Shown one piece after another: positions 1-12,438 of a DNA stretch of 64,000 bases. Position numbers and translations under genes: made by a program. Origin of the DNA: Epinephelus fuscoguttatus (Eukaryota > Chordata > Actinopteri > Perciformes > Serranidae); assembly GCF_011397635.1 (NCBI RefSeq), contig NC_064759.1, forward strand, positions 14,714,428 through 14,778,427, written 5' to 3'. Positions within the stretch are counted from its first letter, which is position 1, and each line of letters opens with the position of its first letter. The notes below the pieces were generated by a model. The model had not been told where the DNA came from. It worked only from the letters and a program-made list of their open reading frames with translations, and made no database searches.

Positions 1-1
1 C

Positions 2-442
2 ACTGGGGGAATGAAGGTGCAGATCCTGTCATCTCTCAAAGTCCCTGTGAAACGTTTTGGCTGTCCCATATGCCCCAATTCTGTGTTTTCCCGTAAAGCG
101 GGACTGCTCATCCATATGGCAGTTAAACACCCACAGAAAGCCTCGACCACTCAGGAGCGACTAAGGTGCAGCGTATGTGGGAAGCAGTCTCACAGGCCTC
201 TGGCAGCCTTCATACATCGGGCATCTCACCGTGCCAGAGGGACTTTCTCCTGCCGGCGCTGCTCCACTCGCTTCTGGAATGCCACGCTGCTCTACAGGCA
301 CAAAGTGTCCTGCCGCCGCAGGGCTAAAGGACTGCAGCGAGGAGACGCCAACAGGCTGAAGCTTTCAAAGAGACCAGGAGAGAAACAGACCCGAGATGGT
401 CAGGGGGAGATGCCATACCTACAGGGACCATACAGATACTGA
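2..442 (+). CDS. C2H2 zinc-finger protein, C-terminal part (partial, 5' end outside window)
   Basis: The frame is open from the left edge to a TGA ending at 442, giving at least 143 residues counted from the internal ATG at 11. Three C2H2-like fingers are visible. The first begins FGCPICPNSVF (about residues 16-40 from that Met). The second begins LRCSVCGKQ (51-73). The third begins FSCRRCSTRFW (79-101) and ends in Cys instead of the last His (C2HC). A basic tail follows, rich in Arg and Lys. This is most likely the last exon of a nuclear DNA-binding zinc-finger gene. The internal Met is probably not the true start, because the frame continues upstream. The family member was not recognised. 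Spacing between the fingers is irregular and the TGEKP linker is missing, so this is not a KRAB-type tandem array. Confidence 0.7.
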   Translation, partial: TGGMKVQILSSLKVPVKRFGCPICPNSVFSRKAGLLIHMAVKHPQKASTTQERLRCSVCGKQSHRPLAAFIHRASHRARGTFSCRRCSTRFWNATLLYRHKVSCRRRAKGLQRGDANRLKLSKRPGEKQTRDGQGEMPYLQGPYRY

Positions 443-2400
443 GCATCCTGGTAGCTAAAAAAGCATGGCGTACCAGAGAGATATCTCAGTTCTAAAATGG
501 GAAGGTGAGGAATAAAAAAGGGACTTGAAAAGGCTTTTTCTGCCTTTCAGGAGAATTTGCCTCATGTCTCTGTTGACATCTACTCTGCTGACTATTAGAA
601 TGAGTGTGTTAACAACTACTGTAGAGCATCCTATAAAATATCACCAGAAACCCTTCCAGATTATACTGGAAGGTGTTTTCAAAGACGTGACTGTTTCCAT
701 AGGTTCATTAACCCCTTAAGTGCATTGACACTATGCTTGGCTGACACTGTGCAGTTACTAGACAAGTTTAGGTGAAATGACCTGCTAATGTATCTCTCTC
801 CCCCATAACTAGAATCCCCTGCTACACCTCTTTGCTGTATGATAAACGTCTCTGCTGTGTACTTTGTCTTGTTGTTGTTCACTTAGAGGCTCTGAGGATT
901 TTTTTAAAAATGTAAAGTGCATTTATTAGGAGTAGGGACACGGGGACAAAGACCTTTGTTGATAGTTTGTCAGTGCATGTTTGTTCTCTGGTCAAGTTTT
1001 TTGCTGAGGTTGTGAAATCACTCCTACAGTATGTGATGGTTTATTCAGTATATCCCCAGAAGTTTGTAGTGTTAAACTTGATTTGAAGGTTGCTCTATAT
1101 TCCCTAGTGATTGAATCACATATAGATAAAAATGTCAAAGTTGCTGGTAATTAGCATTTCAAGGATCCCTCTCCTGCCAAAATGAAGAAACTTACAAAAA
1201 GCCTTGCGTAGTATGTTCACCTTACTTCATTTATTTGAGATATTCCTAGCTTTTATACCAAGAGATTGAAAAACAGGTTAAACAAGTGGACTGTAACACA
1301 TGTTTATCTCATGTTATTTGTATGCTCTTTTTAGCAGTGATTATTTCTACAGTACTTCACGGTGTGTTAAAAACAAGGACCTATCATGATAGCAACAAAT
1401 GTAATATTCCATGTATTTATGTGTGTAACCCAATCAGTCTCCATGCCAATCTTATACTTAACCCCTTCTACCTTTTACTTTTTGCTGAGTTGCAATCATA
1501 TTCTTACTGTCACGCCTTGTTTTTTTTTTCTTCTAAAGAAAAATAAGTTTAAAGTACATTTTTGTCACTTTATTCACATATGAAATGTTCATACCCCTGT
1601 CAAGCCTTGCTTTTTTTTTTCTTCTAAAGAAAAATGATAGTTTTAGTAGATTTCTATCACATTATTTACTGAGAAGTCAGTAGTTGATTATATTTCAGCA
1701 ATGAATAAACCTTAAGTGTAATCATTTGTTTTCCTTTTGTTTCTCATTCAAAGTTACCCACTGCAATATCCAGAAGATGGTACAAACTGCTAGTCGCCAG
1801 TAAGTTATAACTGTTACCAAAGTCAGTATTGAAGTTTTACAATTAGCTTTATGTCCTCTGTGAATATCATATCACTTTGTGGATTTAAATGGATTTCAGG
1901 ATGTAGTTGATATACCAATAAATTGCATTAAAGGTCGTAGGTTTACCAATGTTATTGGCCAGATTACTCCAGGGTAATGAATTGTTTTTCAATAATTTAA
2001 AAAAAAAAAAAAAAAAAAAAAGACACTTATATTATCACTATTACTTGAAATAAACGCTGTGGAAAACCTCTCACTTGTAGCTCCACAAGATGGCAGTAAG
2101 CAACTCATTTTACTGTACTCTTGGCCTGGTGTGGATGAGTGTGGCAGTCACATGGATTTTGCACTGATAGCGGGTGGACTGGAGAGGCTGAGTGTTGTGT
2201 GACTGTGTGAATTATGAGCCTGTCTGCTGTTTACTACAAGATTAATGCCTCAAAGTAAACAGGATGCTCAGGTATCGCTCGGTAATCTGTAGGGACATGA
2301 AGGTGGTTTAAGGGTGACGTTAAATGCATGACATTTTGCATTTTTGTGAGCTGTAAATTCACATTATAAGAACATCAGATTGTTACTGAAACCCTTTTTG
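443..2400 (+). other. 3' UTR and flank of the first zinc-finger gene
   Basis: AT-rich sequence with no convincing exon. Candidate poly(A) signals (AATAAA) lie at 511-516 and again further on near 1703, 1917 and 2049, so the true 3' end cannot be fixed. A short direct duplication (TGTCA-GCCTTG, T-run, CTTCTAAAGAAAAAT) occurs at about 1507-1550 and 1598-1635. An A-tract of about 22 bases lies near 2000-2021. Confidence 0.4.
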
Positions 2401-2406
2401 TAATTT

Positions 2407-2725
2407 CAGATTAATAATTTAATGATAGAAAAATCAGAAACTGTTAAAATTGATGTTTAAATGAGTGAAACCAATCACAAATGTGTGATTTATTAACAGT
2501 AAGACCTCTAAATGATTTAATATGTTAAAAAGTCACGTGTGTGTATTTGCAGTCAGATTGATAATTTAATGATAGAAAAATCATAAACTGTAAAGCCTGG
2601 TGCTTAAATGAGTTGCAGCAACCACAAATGTGTGATTTATTAACAGCTAGACCTCTAAATGATTGAATTAATATGTTAAAAAGACACACGTGTGTGTTTG
2701 CATTCAGATTGATGGTAAAAATCCA
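2407..2725. repeat. Tandem duplication, about 150-bp unit, each copy with a CACGTG
   Basis: Copy 1 (2407-2553) and copy 2 (2554-2704) share the opening CAGATTRATAATTTAATGAT. They also share AAATGTGTGATTTATTAACAG, the stretch GACCTCTAAATGATT and a TATGTTAAAAAG block leading into CACGTGTGTGT. A third copy begins at 2705 and decays after about 20 bases. The canonical E-box CACGTG occurs once per copy, at 2534-2539 and 2687-2692. The array lies upstream of the dbp promoter. Confidence 0.8.
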
Positions 2726-3029
2726 TCTAAAATATGATGATTCAGGCCCACTGTTGTTTTAGGTGGGGTCCCAGGTGGTTTGGATCTAAGGGGCCCACAG
2801 CTGGACAGAACTTCCATTTAAATAGTTTTATTTTAGATAAAAACAGAGGGTGTCTCAGGGCTTTAAATGGAGGGGCCTAGGACCTCTTCACACAGCTGAC
2901 AGCACTGTTATATTTATTATTTTTATTCATACTTAAGTGTAAATACTCGTATAGGCTCTGTATAGATGGAGCTGACTCAAGTCTGTCAACTTCCACATGT
3001 CCAACTCTGTAAAAAAAAAACAAAGCGGT

Positions 3030-3380
3030 GAACTCCTGTGGCGCGCTGTGTGTTTCGCATGTGCTCTGCAACTGTACAGTAGACGAGACAGCCCCTCGCG
3101 CTTCTCTGTGTTTCGAACTGGTCTCACGCGGCAGTGGCATGCACGGGGGGAATCCGAGCGGGCGGGTTTAGTCGACCTATTTCTAGCCAATGGGCGCGCG
3201 TCGTGGGCGGGGCGAGCAGACAGCGGAGCCAATCGGAGCCGGTGCCGCGAGCGGACAGGCATCGTCTCCGCGTGCCTCACACACGTGAGCTGGAACAGCT
3301 ATTGTACGCCGGGAGGCAACGTGCTGGAGCGTTCCTCTCGCCTGAAAAAACGGCACAGTCACGTTTTCTGTGGATTACAA
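3030..3380 (+). promoter_or_regulatory. CpG-rich promoter-like block upstream of dbp
   Basis: A sharp change from AT-rich DNA to GC/CpG-rich DNA. It holds two CCAAT boxes (3187-3191, 3229-3233), a GC box (GGGCGGGG near 3205-3213) and a palindromic E-box CACGTG at 3282-3287. No coding frame here looks genuine. It is probably a distal promoter or enhancer of dbp. CLOCK:BMAL1-type E-boxes are a known feature of mammalian Dbp, but occupancy here is inferred. A second CpG-rich block at about 3690-3970 lies nearer the presumed first exon. Confidence 0.5.
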
Positions 3381-3689
3381 GGAACTGGAAAAGCCATGCA
3401 TCTCTACCTGAGTGTTACTGCGGTTATACAGAGACGTGTAAAGTTTGAAACCAAAAATACAGAGCATAATAAAAGAGTTTCCGGTCACGTCAGTGTATAT
3501 TATTTGTACAAAGAGAGTTTCATTTGTGTCTCTAACTTGAAACACTTATTTGCAGGGGTATTGCTGCTGTAAGATATAACCCGGGTAAAAGTCACTGTTT
3601 GTACCCACAGACAAAACAATTAGCCTATCCTCGAGGTGTGGCACGAGGGTAGGTGTGTCTCATAAATAATAAACCAGAATAGAGAGATC

Positions 3690-4363
3690 AGTTAAAGCCG
3701 GGGCCCCGCCCCCTCTCGAGCCTCACTCGTTTGTTCCGCGGGGCGTGACGTAACTCCCGCTGCCCATGTCCGTTCCAGCTGAGAGAGAAACACAGAGAGG
3801 ACGGTCGGACGTGGACGTCGCGCGGCCCAAACACAGACCGAAGCTCGTGCGCCCGTGACTGGATCCACCGGATGCGAGAGGAAGAAAAAAAAGTACAGAC
3901 AGAGAAAGAGGAAACGACCCGCTCCTCCTCCTCCTCCTCCCCCCGACGGACAGCAGAGCGCGACAGCAGAGCAGAGCAACACCAATACAACTTGTCATCT
4001 GACCAACACAGACACTGCTCCCTGCGCTGTCTTTTTTTCTACACACTGTTTTCTCTCGGTTGTTTTGTTTTGACGCAACTGTTTTGGGGATCTTCTTTTT
4101 TGTGATTGCCGGACGATTAACTCGGAATATCATCCTACAAGTTTTATTTTTATTTTTGTAATCTCAGTGTGCGGTTTGTCATTTTAACGCCTTTTCGCGT
4201 TTTTATTATGGGCAGTCCTCAGATGGTCTGACTGGCCCTCCCACACTGCTCCTCTGACAACAGTCATCTAGTGAATTTTACCAGCATTCAACTGCAATGG
4301 AATATTTCGACGTGAATATTTCTGCAAGGAAGTAAAGGGACGCTGCACAAGCTCACGCGGAAG
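3690..4363 (+). other. Presumed 5' non-coding exon and proximal promoter of dbp
   Basis: GC-rich block followed by a leader with no long convincing coding frame. A good splice donor, AAG|GTAACT, ends the candidate exon at 4363. The next possible acceptor is the CAG at 4541-4543, just upstream of the coding start at 4642. The transcription start cannot be placed by eye. A start near 3700-3800 is likely because CpG density peaks there. Confidence 0.4.
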
Positions 4364-4641
4364 GTAACTAACTACATTTCTTAAGTTGTCAAAGTCTAAT
4401 AAATGTGCGTCATTAATGCTCATACTTGTAATTCCATTACAATGGTTGCTTTATTCTGCATGGACACTTCTCAAAACTATCTCCCTCTTTCTCTCCCCCC
4501 CTCCCTCCTCCTCTCTCACACACACACACACGCGCGCGTGCAGTCATCCAGCATACTTGTCCTATTGGTAGGCTCTCCGGTCAGTTTGCCACGCCTCTTC
4601 AAGCGCCCCCAGTATCTTTCTACGACCCCGTCTGGTCCAGG

Positions 4642-7600
4642 ATGTCCAGGCAGCTCTCCCAGCTTCCGAACCCCGACCTCCCAGCCGGTGCAAGCCCCCA
4701 GTTTGGGACGTGTACCCAGCCTGCAGGCTCCCTCACAGGGGGGCACCTCACCTCCATGGCGGGGCTCAAATCCCTCCTGCAGCACCCCATGAAGGGGGAC
4801 CAACGTTTAAAAACCCCATGTGATGTAAAAGGTGAGAAACACTCTCTCATTTGACTAAATAATCTGACAGTGTTTATGTTGAACCTACAGCACAGTCACC
4901 TGACACAGCCATATGTTCAATATGTGCACTGACAGAGCATGAATAAATCATACCCCTCTGTCCACCCATCAGGATATAATACAAACTATTATTATATAAC
5001 AAACATCACATTTGTCTTATCTGATGCTCCATTACACACATTCACAGTGACGCCCCCATGACCCTGATGAGTTTGCACCTGGATTATAATCCCTGCTGCG
5101 ACTTCAAATTAGGAGCCAGATTACAATGAGCAACAGCACGTTTCCGTTTAGCTGCAGTTTCCAGAACGTGCCTCCCAACAATTGTGAGATTTGTCGAGGG
5201 GCTTATGTACGAGTTATGACAACAAATTGGTTTCAGCTCGTGCTAATGCTGCAATTCAGCTATACCATCTGGTCCATCTGTGAGTGTGTGAGACGTAGAA
5301 TAAAAGGGAGATTTTTGCGTTTTATGGGCGCACCTGTCACCTCATTTAGCTTTACATACATATCCGCAGCCAGAAAATGTGGTGACAAAACTTTATTGTG
5401 CACTTAAAGTCTTCATCATCTTCATTATGTTCTCCTCTGTGGCAGACAAAGAGAGGCTGGACCTTGATGAAGACTCCTTGGGAGTGTGCTCCATGAGGAA
5501 TGGCAGCGGAACAGTCTCCAGTAATGGAAGTAATGGCTGCAGCAATGGAGGAGGAAGTTTCAACCAGTTCTTGGGGCCCCTCTTGTGGGATCGCACCCTG
5601 CCTGCAGATGGGGGCCTCTTCCAGCTTCAGTACATGGACTTGGAGGAGTTTCTGACTGAAAATGGAATGGGCAGCATGCACAGCAACAACAGCTCCAGTT
5701 CAGCCCAGATCCCTTCGCAGAGCTCCCAGTCGGCCGTGCCCAACCAGAGCTCCCAGTGCCTACCGCCCTCATCTCCACCTGGCTCCACATCCTCATCACC
5801 TTCCTCCTCCTCTTCCCCGTCGCTCATTGGTTTGGAGGTGGCGCAGCCGCAGAGCATCGGAGGAGGAAGTGACTGTTTGCATGGTGAGTGCACAGACACG
5901 AGCAGATGGATAGTTGAACCAGAGAGTACAAAAAAAAATAATCAAGGGCAGTTCATTCTTCAAGGTTTGTCCATATCAGCCTTAAAACAGCAACATCATG
6001 GACGAGGGTTCTGCCAACTTTGCAGAACTGACAAGCTTTAAGAGACAAATTGTCCCCCTGCCACTGATATGAGACCAGCAGACCCTACAATTCAATAATA
6101 GTTGAGATTTAATCAAGGTTATATGGTGTGTGTGTGTATAATGTTCCCACAGGCTAGTGACTCAGCACTTTGACTCTCCTTTGAGTTTATAACAAATACC
6201 ATGGTGACCAAGCATTTTTCTGTCCTGTGGGGTCACACTGAAGGCAGCAGACACAGTCACATGGCTCCACACACAAAGTCAACTTGAAAGAGAGAAAACA
6301 GAGTCTGAAATTACATTTAGCTGGCCGAGGGAGTGTGGTGGGGAAAAAAAAGGTGGAAGATTTGAAAGATTTGATGAGTCAACCTCATAGCATGGACGGG
6401 GAGGTTTGGTTTTAATTCGGCATGTGATCCATGTACTGCAGCGTACAACACAATCAGCATTCCTTCCCAGCCCATTTTAAATGTGCAGCAGGGTCAAAGC
6501 AGTACTAAGAGAGAGGGAGAGGGAGAGAGAGGAGTGTGTGTTGAGTGTTTGCAGTTGCGTGTCTTTAAATCTCTCCCCACTTCACACGCCACAGCCATGT
6601 GTACGCGTCAGTACACGTGCCGGGGCTGAGAGTACTGGAGTGAGAGAACTAGAGGCAGGGCCAGTAGACATGTGGGAGGAGCCCACAGGAGGAGGGGACA
6701 TACAGAGCAACAGGAAGAGTTTCCCCTGTGCTGCTGCTGCTGCTGCTGCTGCAGCTGGACTTCAAACAGGAACATTTGATCGCACATGAATGACATTTAA
6801 GTACACTGATATCCAGAGGAGGATATTATACTGTTTGGGATGTTGACGCAGGACATTTAAGTGACAAAGTGCATCTTTATAGACTCTGATAATGCATTTA
6901 TACTGCATGATAAAGCCCCATTAGTGGATTACAGATCACAGAATTTGAGTTTCTAATTACAAACATATCACACACTACTTTACATATACAACATATTAAA
7001 TAGAAATTAAGTTTATATATATTATCATGTGGCTGACATGAGTGAATGCCTCTCATCAGCTCTCCCAAAGCTTGAAACTTGAGAAGCTGTATCCCAATTT
7101 TCAGTTGTCTTTCCAAACGTGTGCTTCGTAAATATTAAACAGAGCAACACCTAACCACCTCTGCTTATATTAGGCATTTGGGGAGCAGGGCTACTGTTTG
7201 CTTTCACAACAGCTTCAGGCCTTCAGCTTCAGGAATGCTGCCGTACAAGTGGTGAAACACTCGCAGCCACATATTGGAGAGTTTCTTCAAAAGCAAAAAA
7301 GCCCACTGTTCTCTCAGGGTCGAAGCACGTGGACCAAAATGCGCCAAATAAACTTTATACGGCGGAGTTCCAGAGCTTCCCAAAAAGCAGGGAGAGGCAA
7401 TCCTGTACCGCAGGAGGAGGGCTGAGGGTGTGCAGGTTTCCATTCCAACAACACACTACACCAGGTGGTTGCTCTGACTAGTTCCTGCTGTCGGAGTTCA
7501 AGCAGCATAAATCATTAAAATCTGGTTTAGTCACACGCAGAGGGAAACGTGCAGCGTTCTCTAGCCCTCTGTGGCACTCTGTATCCACACCTAAAGATTC

Positions 7601-10195
7601 AGTGTCTCATTAGAGCCGCTGATGATGCATCGTGGGACATGCTTGACTTCATCTTGCTGTCTGTGACAGCACTCTTTCCTTTTTCTGCTGTCACTGCCGA
7701 GCATGGGAACAACGTGAGGGAACACCTGGTGTGAAAACACGCCCTCATACTACCTGGCTATTATGCACCCATGAGTCATGTGATGTTACAGATCCACAGA
7801 TAACATGTTAAACAGGCGGCAGCTAATAATCAGATGTAGGGGAGGTTTTCTCTCCAGCCTACAGTCGACCTGTTAGTGCTGCCCATTTCGCCAGATTGTA
7901 CATTTTTAGTATGGGTCGTGTTTCCACATAATAAGTCTGCATTAATTATCAGCTTTGGGGAAGTTTGTGGTGTTGATTTAATTCTCTGGTCATTTGTAAG
8001 GCTGCAGAACTGTGGTGTTAATAACTAGCCTGGCTCAAGTTGTCTTTGTCGTATAATGTGACAATAATTTTAAGTTTATCTTTTAATAGTTTTAATAGTT
8101 GTTACCCATTTTTAGGGTAACACACACTCATGCAAGACATAGGAACAGTCAATGGGAGTTTTGTGCTCCTACAGCAAAGGAAAGTCAGTCAGAGTGAGGT
8201 GCATTGGGCCCTAAAAGGGGTGGGTGAGGTATAGCCCTATACTGGCCCCACTTAAAGGAACTGATTTTTAGGGGAGGGGTAGAAGGTTACATAACATTTC
8301 CACATTTAGATTTCTCTATTGGTATTTAGCTCTGGATGCTGGCTTTGGTCTACCAGCATTTGTGGTTCAGATTAATAATAGTATATCATGCATAAGTGGA
8401 ATTAATAGAATTCATGTGGTTGTGGTTTTGTGTCAGTTTGTTAAAGCGCTGGTTTCCACAGTTGACTGGGACATGAGACTCTGTAGGATCCACAGGAACA
8501 TCAGGACCATTAGTTAGGCTTTGATTTTAGCAGCATGAGAGGTACATTAAAACCATTGTGATATGTAGTAGTGTGCAGTATGTGATATAAAATATTTTAG
8601 ACAGAGGTAAAACTACACAAAAGTATGTTATGGGAAAAACCAGAGCTTTTCATTGACAGTATTACTACACTAAACAGCTCTGTTATATCTGTTCATCTGT
8701 GTGCTACAAACTACATGTATTATATTATATAACTGTATGAATTTGTAGGGTATATTCCCAAGATGTTTTCTAAAATTTAAAGTGGCCCTGAAACCCTTAC
8801 AGTCGCTGAAGACTGATTGAAAAACATGCCCAGTTCTCAGGATCAGTCGAGGGCATTGAATGTTGTTTGTTGTTTATAACAGGGTGAAAGTAGCTCTCTG
8901 CTTCCACCTGGTGGTCACCATGATGTAATGCTGCATGTGTTTGTACTGCTGTCTTAGTGGATTCAGCTACTCTATTCACAGTATTATCAGTCTCAGGATA
9001 TCGTTTGCTCAACCAGACTGTTCTTCCCTTTGATTTCAGGGAGTCAGACGAGTATGAACGACTCCTGCGAGTCGCCCTCTTCTTCCTCCTCATCCTCCTG
9101 TCCACCGCTGCTGACGCCCACAGGCAGCGGGCCAGACGTGATCGGGATGTTCGACATGGATTCGTCAGACATGGATATGTCCAACCAGCCGAACTTCGAC
9201 CCCAGGAGGCACTCCTTCAGTGAAGAGGAGCTCAAGCCACAGCCGATGATCAAGAAGGCTCGCAAGATCCTGGTGCCCGATGATTTGAAGGTGAGAGTCT
9301 GAGAGAGACTGAGGTCCTCACTGTGAATTTAGAGCAGTAGTGGTCAGTTTCCACCTTGGGAGGGAAGTCGAATTGCTTATTTTGTTCAGTCCAAAACCTC
9401 AAATTAATGTACATCGATATATCAAAGAGAAAAGCAGCAAATCCACCATCATGTGAATTGCTGGAAGCATTTCTTTTTAAAGCTCTAATTCTAAGACATA
9501 CATTACTAAATTCATGGAAATTAGAAAAGCAGAAGTAACTAAGTCAAACATTTAAAAAAAAAAAAAAATCACATACAGGGGTCTTGGCTAATATTTTGGA
9601 CTTTTCAAAATAAAGTAAAGTGTCTCACAGAGGAAGCATTAAATATTAAAGATGCAGGAAACACAAAAGCAGCAAAATTGAATTTACAAAACAGAAATAG
9701 CATCAAAAAACTCAGTACTAACCGAACTCTGAGGATGAAGCTTCTGAAAGGAACATGTCCCACGCTCATTCATGGCCAAACACCCACATCACCAGCAGCA
9801 GGATGAGAGTACTACACACTTCTTAAGAAACAAGTCCGACCATTCATTGATTTTTTTTTTTATTGAAGTTCTTCTGCCTAATAATACTGTAACTCCCTGA
9901 TCAACCGAGGTGATTAATCTGAAAGGATCAAATCGGATGATAAATAATCGATGTCCTATTTCTGTCTGTCCTCTCTTAGGATGAGAAGTACTGGACCAGG
10001 AGGTATAAAAACAATGAAGCTGCAAAGCGTTCCCGAGACGCCCGCCGTCTCAAGGAGAACCAAATATCAGTGCGTGCTGCCTACCTGGAGAGAGAAAACG
10101 CCGCCCTCCGACAGGAAGTGGCCGAGATCCGAAAGGAACTGGGCCGCTGTCGCAACATCCTTAGTAAATACGAGAACCGTCTCGCCGACCAGTGA
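4642..10195 (+). CDS. dbp: PAR-domain bZIP transcription factor, D-site binding protein (Dbp)
   Basis: Four coding exons join in phase: 4642-4831, 5446-5883, 9040-9290 and 9980-10195, giving 364 aa. All introns are GT-AG. The N-terminal region has the family block [12 protein letters not shown] and [11 protein letters not shown] (about 108-138). Ser/Gly-rich linkers follow. The PAR segment reads [16 protein letters not shown] (about 273-288). The last exon holds the basic region [20 protein letters not shown] (about 299-318) and a leucine zipper ending near residue 357. In this family the protein binds D-box (TTAYGTAA-type) sites as a homo- or heterodimer and passes circadian clock output to metabolic genes. 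[12 protein letters not shown] is the DBP version; HLF and TEF have RRRKNNMAAK and RRKKNNVAAK. Whether it is the a or b teleost duplicate cannot be told. E-boxes lie upstream and in the intron before exon 3. Confidence 0.9.
5884..9039 (+). other. dbp intron between coding exons 2 and 3, with two E-boxes
   Basis: 3.2-kb intron with donor CATG|GTGAGT and acceptor TTTCAG|GG. It holds CACGTG E-boxes at 6614-6619 and 7326-7331, a (CTG)n run at about 6730-6755 and a short GA-rich stretch at about 6510-6535. In mammalian Dbp, CLOCK:BMAL1 binds E-boxes inside introns, so these sites are plausible regulators. No other gene was seen. The other dbp introns (4832-5445 and 9291-9979) hold nothing recognisable. 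Confidence 0.5.
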
Positions 10196-12438
10196 TGAAG
10201 GCGCGGAGCAAAAACAAAATCAGGAAGAGGAGGAAAATTTAAGCTGGATTAAATTTAAAGACTCATAGGGTGGCATGACGGACAGAATGGGGTCAAGAAA
10301 ATGATGATGAGGAAGATGATGATTATGATGATGAATGTATAAGACGAGGAGAAGGTTTGTGTATTGAAGCTCAGGTGTCTTGTTTTGTCGAGGTGTCAGC
10401 TCTTAAAAGTGAAAGACGGAGAGAAATAATTTAACAGGTTGCGACTTTTAAGAGTTTTGTTATTGGAGAATTGTATATTTTTATAATACTTAAGAAAAAT
10501 TAGAGGGAGAGCAAATTTGGAGAATAATTTTGTATATTTTCTACATAGAGATGGGGGAAAAGCTACGGTGAATATCTTTTTATCATAGATGAGTCAGGAG
10601 ATGTTTAACAGGTGGTCAGCCATCGATGGGTATTTTTCGACTTGATTATTATTATAGTCAGGATGCAGCAGCAGGGGGCGAGGACGCATGTAACAATTGT
10701 AATATAGAGAGCAAAAATTATCTTATAATCGTATAGTTCGACATTTTCGTGGATTTTATTCAAGCACTTAATTTTCTTCCTGTTATGTTTCTGTCACTGG
10801 GAATGGGCATGCTCAAGAGAGAGAGACAAAAGGGGATGTAAACAGTCCAGCACTATCGTCAACACTTGTCTTGTGCGCTCTTTCTTTAATAGAACTCCAT
10901 CCTTTATTAATTCACTTCAGTTCCCCAACAACATACTGTACTTTGAGCTTAACTTTACTCGATTGGTACATCTTTCCCTAGTCCATACTTTTATCTCTTT
11001 TACCTCTCTCCCAGTTGAGTGCTTTTACTCACCTCAGCTGCTGAAAGCCTGTTGTGATGCCCCGGGTAACTCCGCTCCCTCTTGATCCTTTCTTTCGAAT
11101 CGTCGGGACATTTCTCTCCCTCTGTTTCTATATCCAACCGCTCTATTTCTGTACCGCTCTCACTTAACACAGCCAATCCCCTCACAGTTATGTGCAAACT
11201 CTTCTCAATAACATTTTGTCCCCGTGTCTCTCTTGTACCCCGCCAGCGGTGCATAGAGTTAGTTGAATCTCAGTGTTGTAACGTATTCTGAATTAATCTT
11301 CCCAGTAAAACGCACATCGTTACTTTAGTGTACTTTATGAACACACTTTAATTAGCATTATTGTGGGACGGGAGGGAGGGGAGAAATGTTATTGTATATT
11401 GGATAGGCCTATGCTATTTTGTGTATTTGATGTATTCCAGGAGATGGGTCAGAAACCCCCGTTGAGTGGAATGGTGTTAATTTCTCAGATTTCTGGGAGA
11501 AAATAAAAGCCAAAATTCCCTACGTTGAACCACAAAGCTTGTTGCTATTTAGTGCTTTTCTCAGTACTGCACCTTCCTTACTGTTTACTCCTGTTATTAC
11601 TCTTTACTTTTTACTGTATCTATAAACTTCTCTGTGTACCCACAACACCTACACACGGGGCATGGTACACTATGTTATGTTCCTGGGAGAGGGATGACTA
11701 GTGATAGAGTGTGCTTTTAATCCCCTTAATGACCATGATGACTAGTTACCATTACTGCTATTATTATTATTGTTATGGTTATGATGATTATCCCTCTTGT
11801 TGTTGCTGTTCTATATTATTGAATGATTTTCTTTCTTTGGATGAACATGATCTGTTGCACCTTGAAACATCTTCAGTGTTCCTCAGAAAGACTCTTCAAA
11901 TGAAAAAGAAACAAAAAACAAACCCTCACTCTGCTATTCGCATCCTGTCTCAGACCACCAGACACATCTACGACGGACACTACCGCCACCTTAGTTTCAC
12001 GGATTTCCCCCGAGCGTGGCTCAATAACTTGAACATGATATTCATGCAGACTCACTTTACCTTTCGTGATGACCTCTGTTCCCCAGCAGTGTACGGACTA
12101 TGCACGCTATCAATATGCTCCTTGGTGGTTTATTTCAGCCTCTATCACTCTAATCAGTGATTGTTTGCTCTCCCGACAGGATTTAGTCTCTAATATCCTC
12201 ACAGATGTGGTTGATGAATCTCTTTGTGACTCTTAATTGAACCTCAACTGCCCTGCTGCATCAGTGGTGTCCATGGTGCCCAGCCCACTCAGTGCTGGTT
12301 ATTTGGATGTAGTCGAGATTTTTCCAAAAACACCAATAAAAGATTGTTCTCATTCACTACTGCTCTGCTCTCCTCCTGTGTTTCATCACAATTATATTTA
12401 TTTATAGTAATTCTGAATGTTTCTCTTAAGCTGTGGCC
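10196..12438 (+). other. dbp 3' UTR and downstream flank
   Basis: Sequence after the dbp stop, without splice signals or a credible gene. It is AT-rich with scattered GA/GAT runs. Poly(A) signals AATAAA occur at 11502-11507 and 12335-12340. The second is followed by a T/GT-rich stretch and would give a 3' UTR of about 2.1 kb; the first gives about 1.3 kb. A 149-codon open frame at 11711-12160 looks accidental. Confidence 0.4.
11502..11507 (+). terminator. Candidate poly(A) signal for dbp
   Basis: AATAAA about 1.3 kb after the dbp stop codon. An alternative AATAAA lies at 12335-12340. Confidence 0.35.

Noticed and set aside
2997-3572. 191-codon open frame across the CpG-rich block
   Set aside because: It has no domain, no splice logic, and its length is explained by high GC content. 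Overlapping frames on both strands are also open here.
4642-10195. Naming the PAR-bZIP gene hlf or tef
   Set aside because: The basic region [12 protein letters not shown] and the QISVRAA stretch are the DBP versions.
11711-12160. 149-codon open frame downstream of dbp
   Set aside because: The N-terminal part is a TAT/TGA simple-repeat translation (Tyr/Cys runs) and the rest shows no domain. It lies in the likely 3' UTR or flank.
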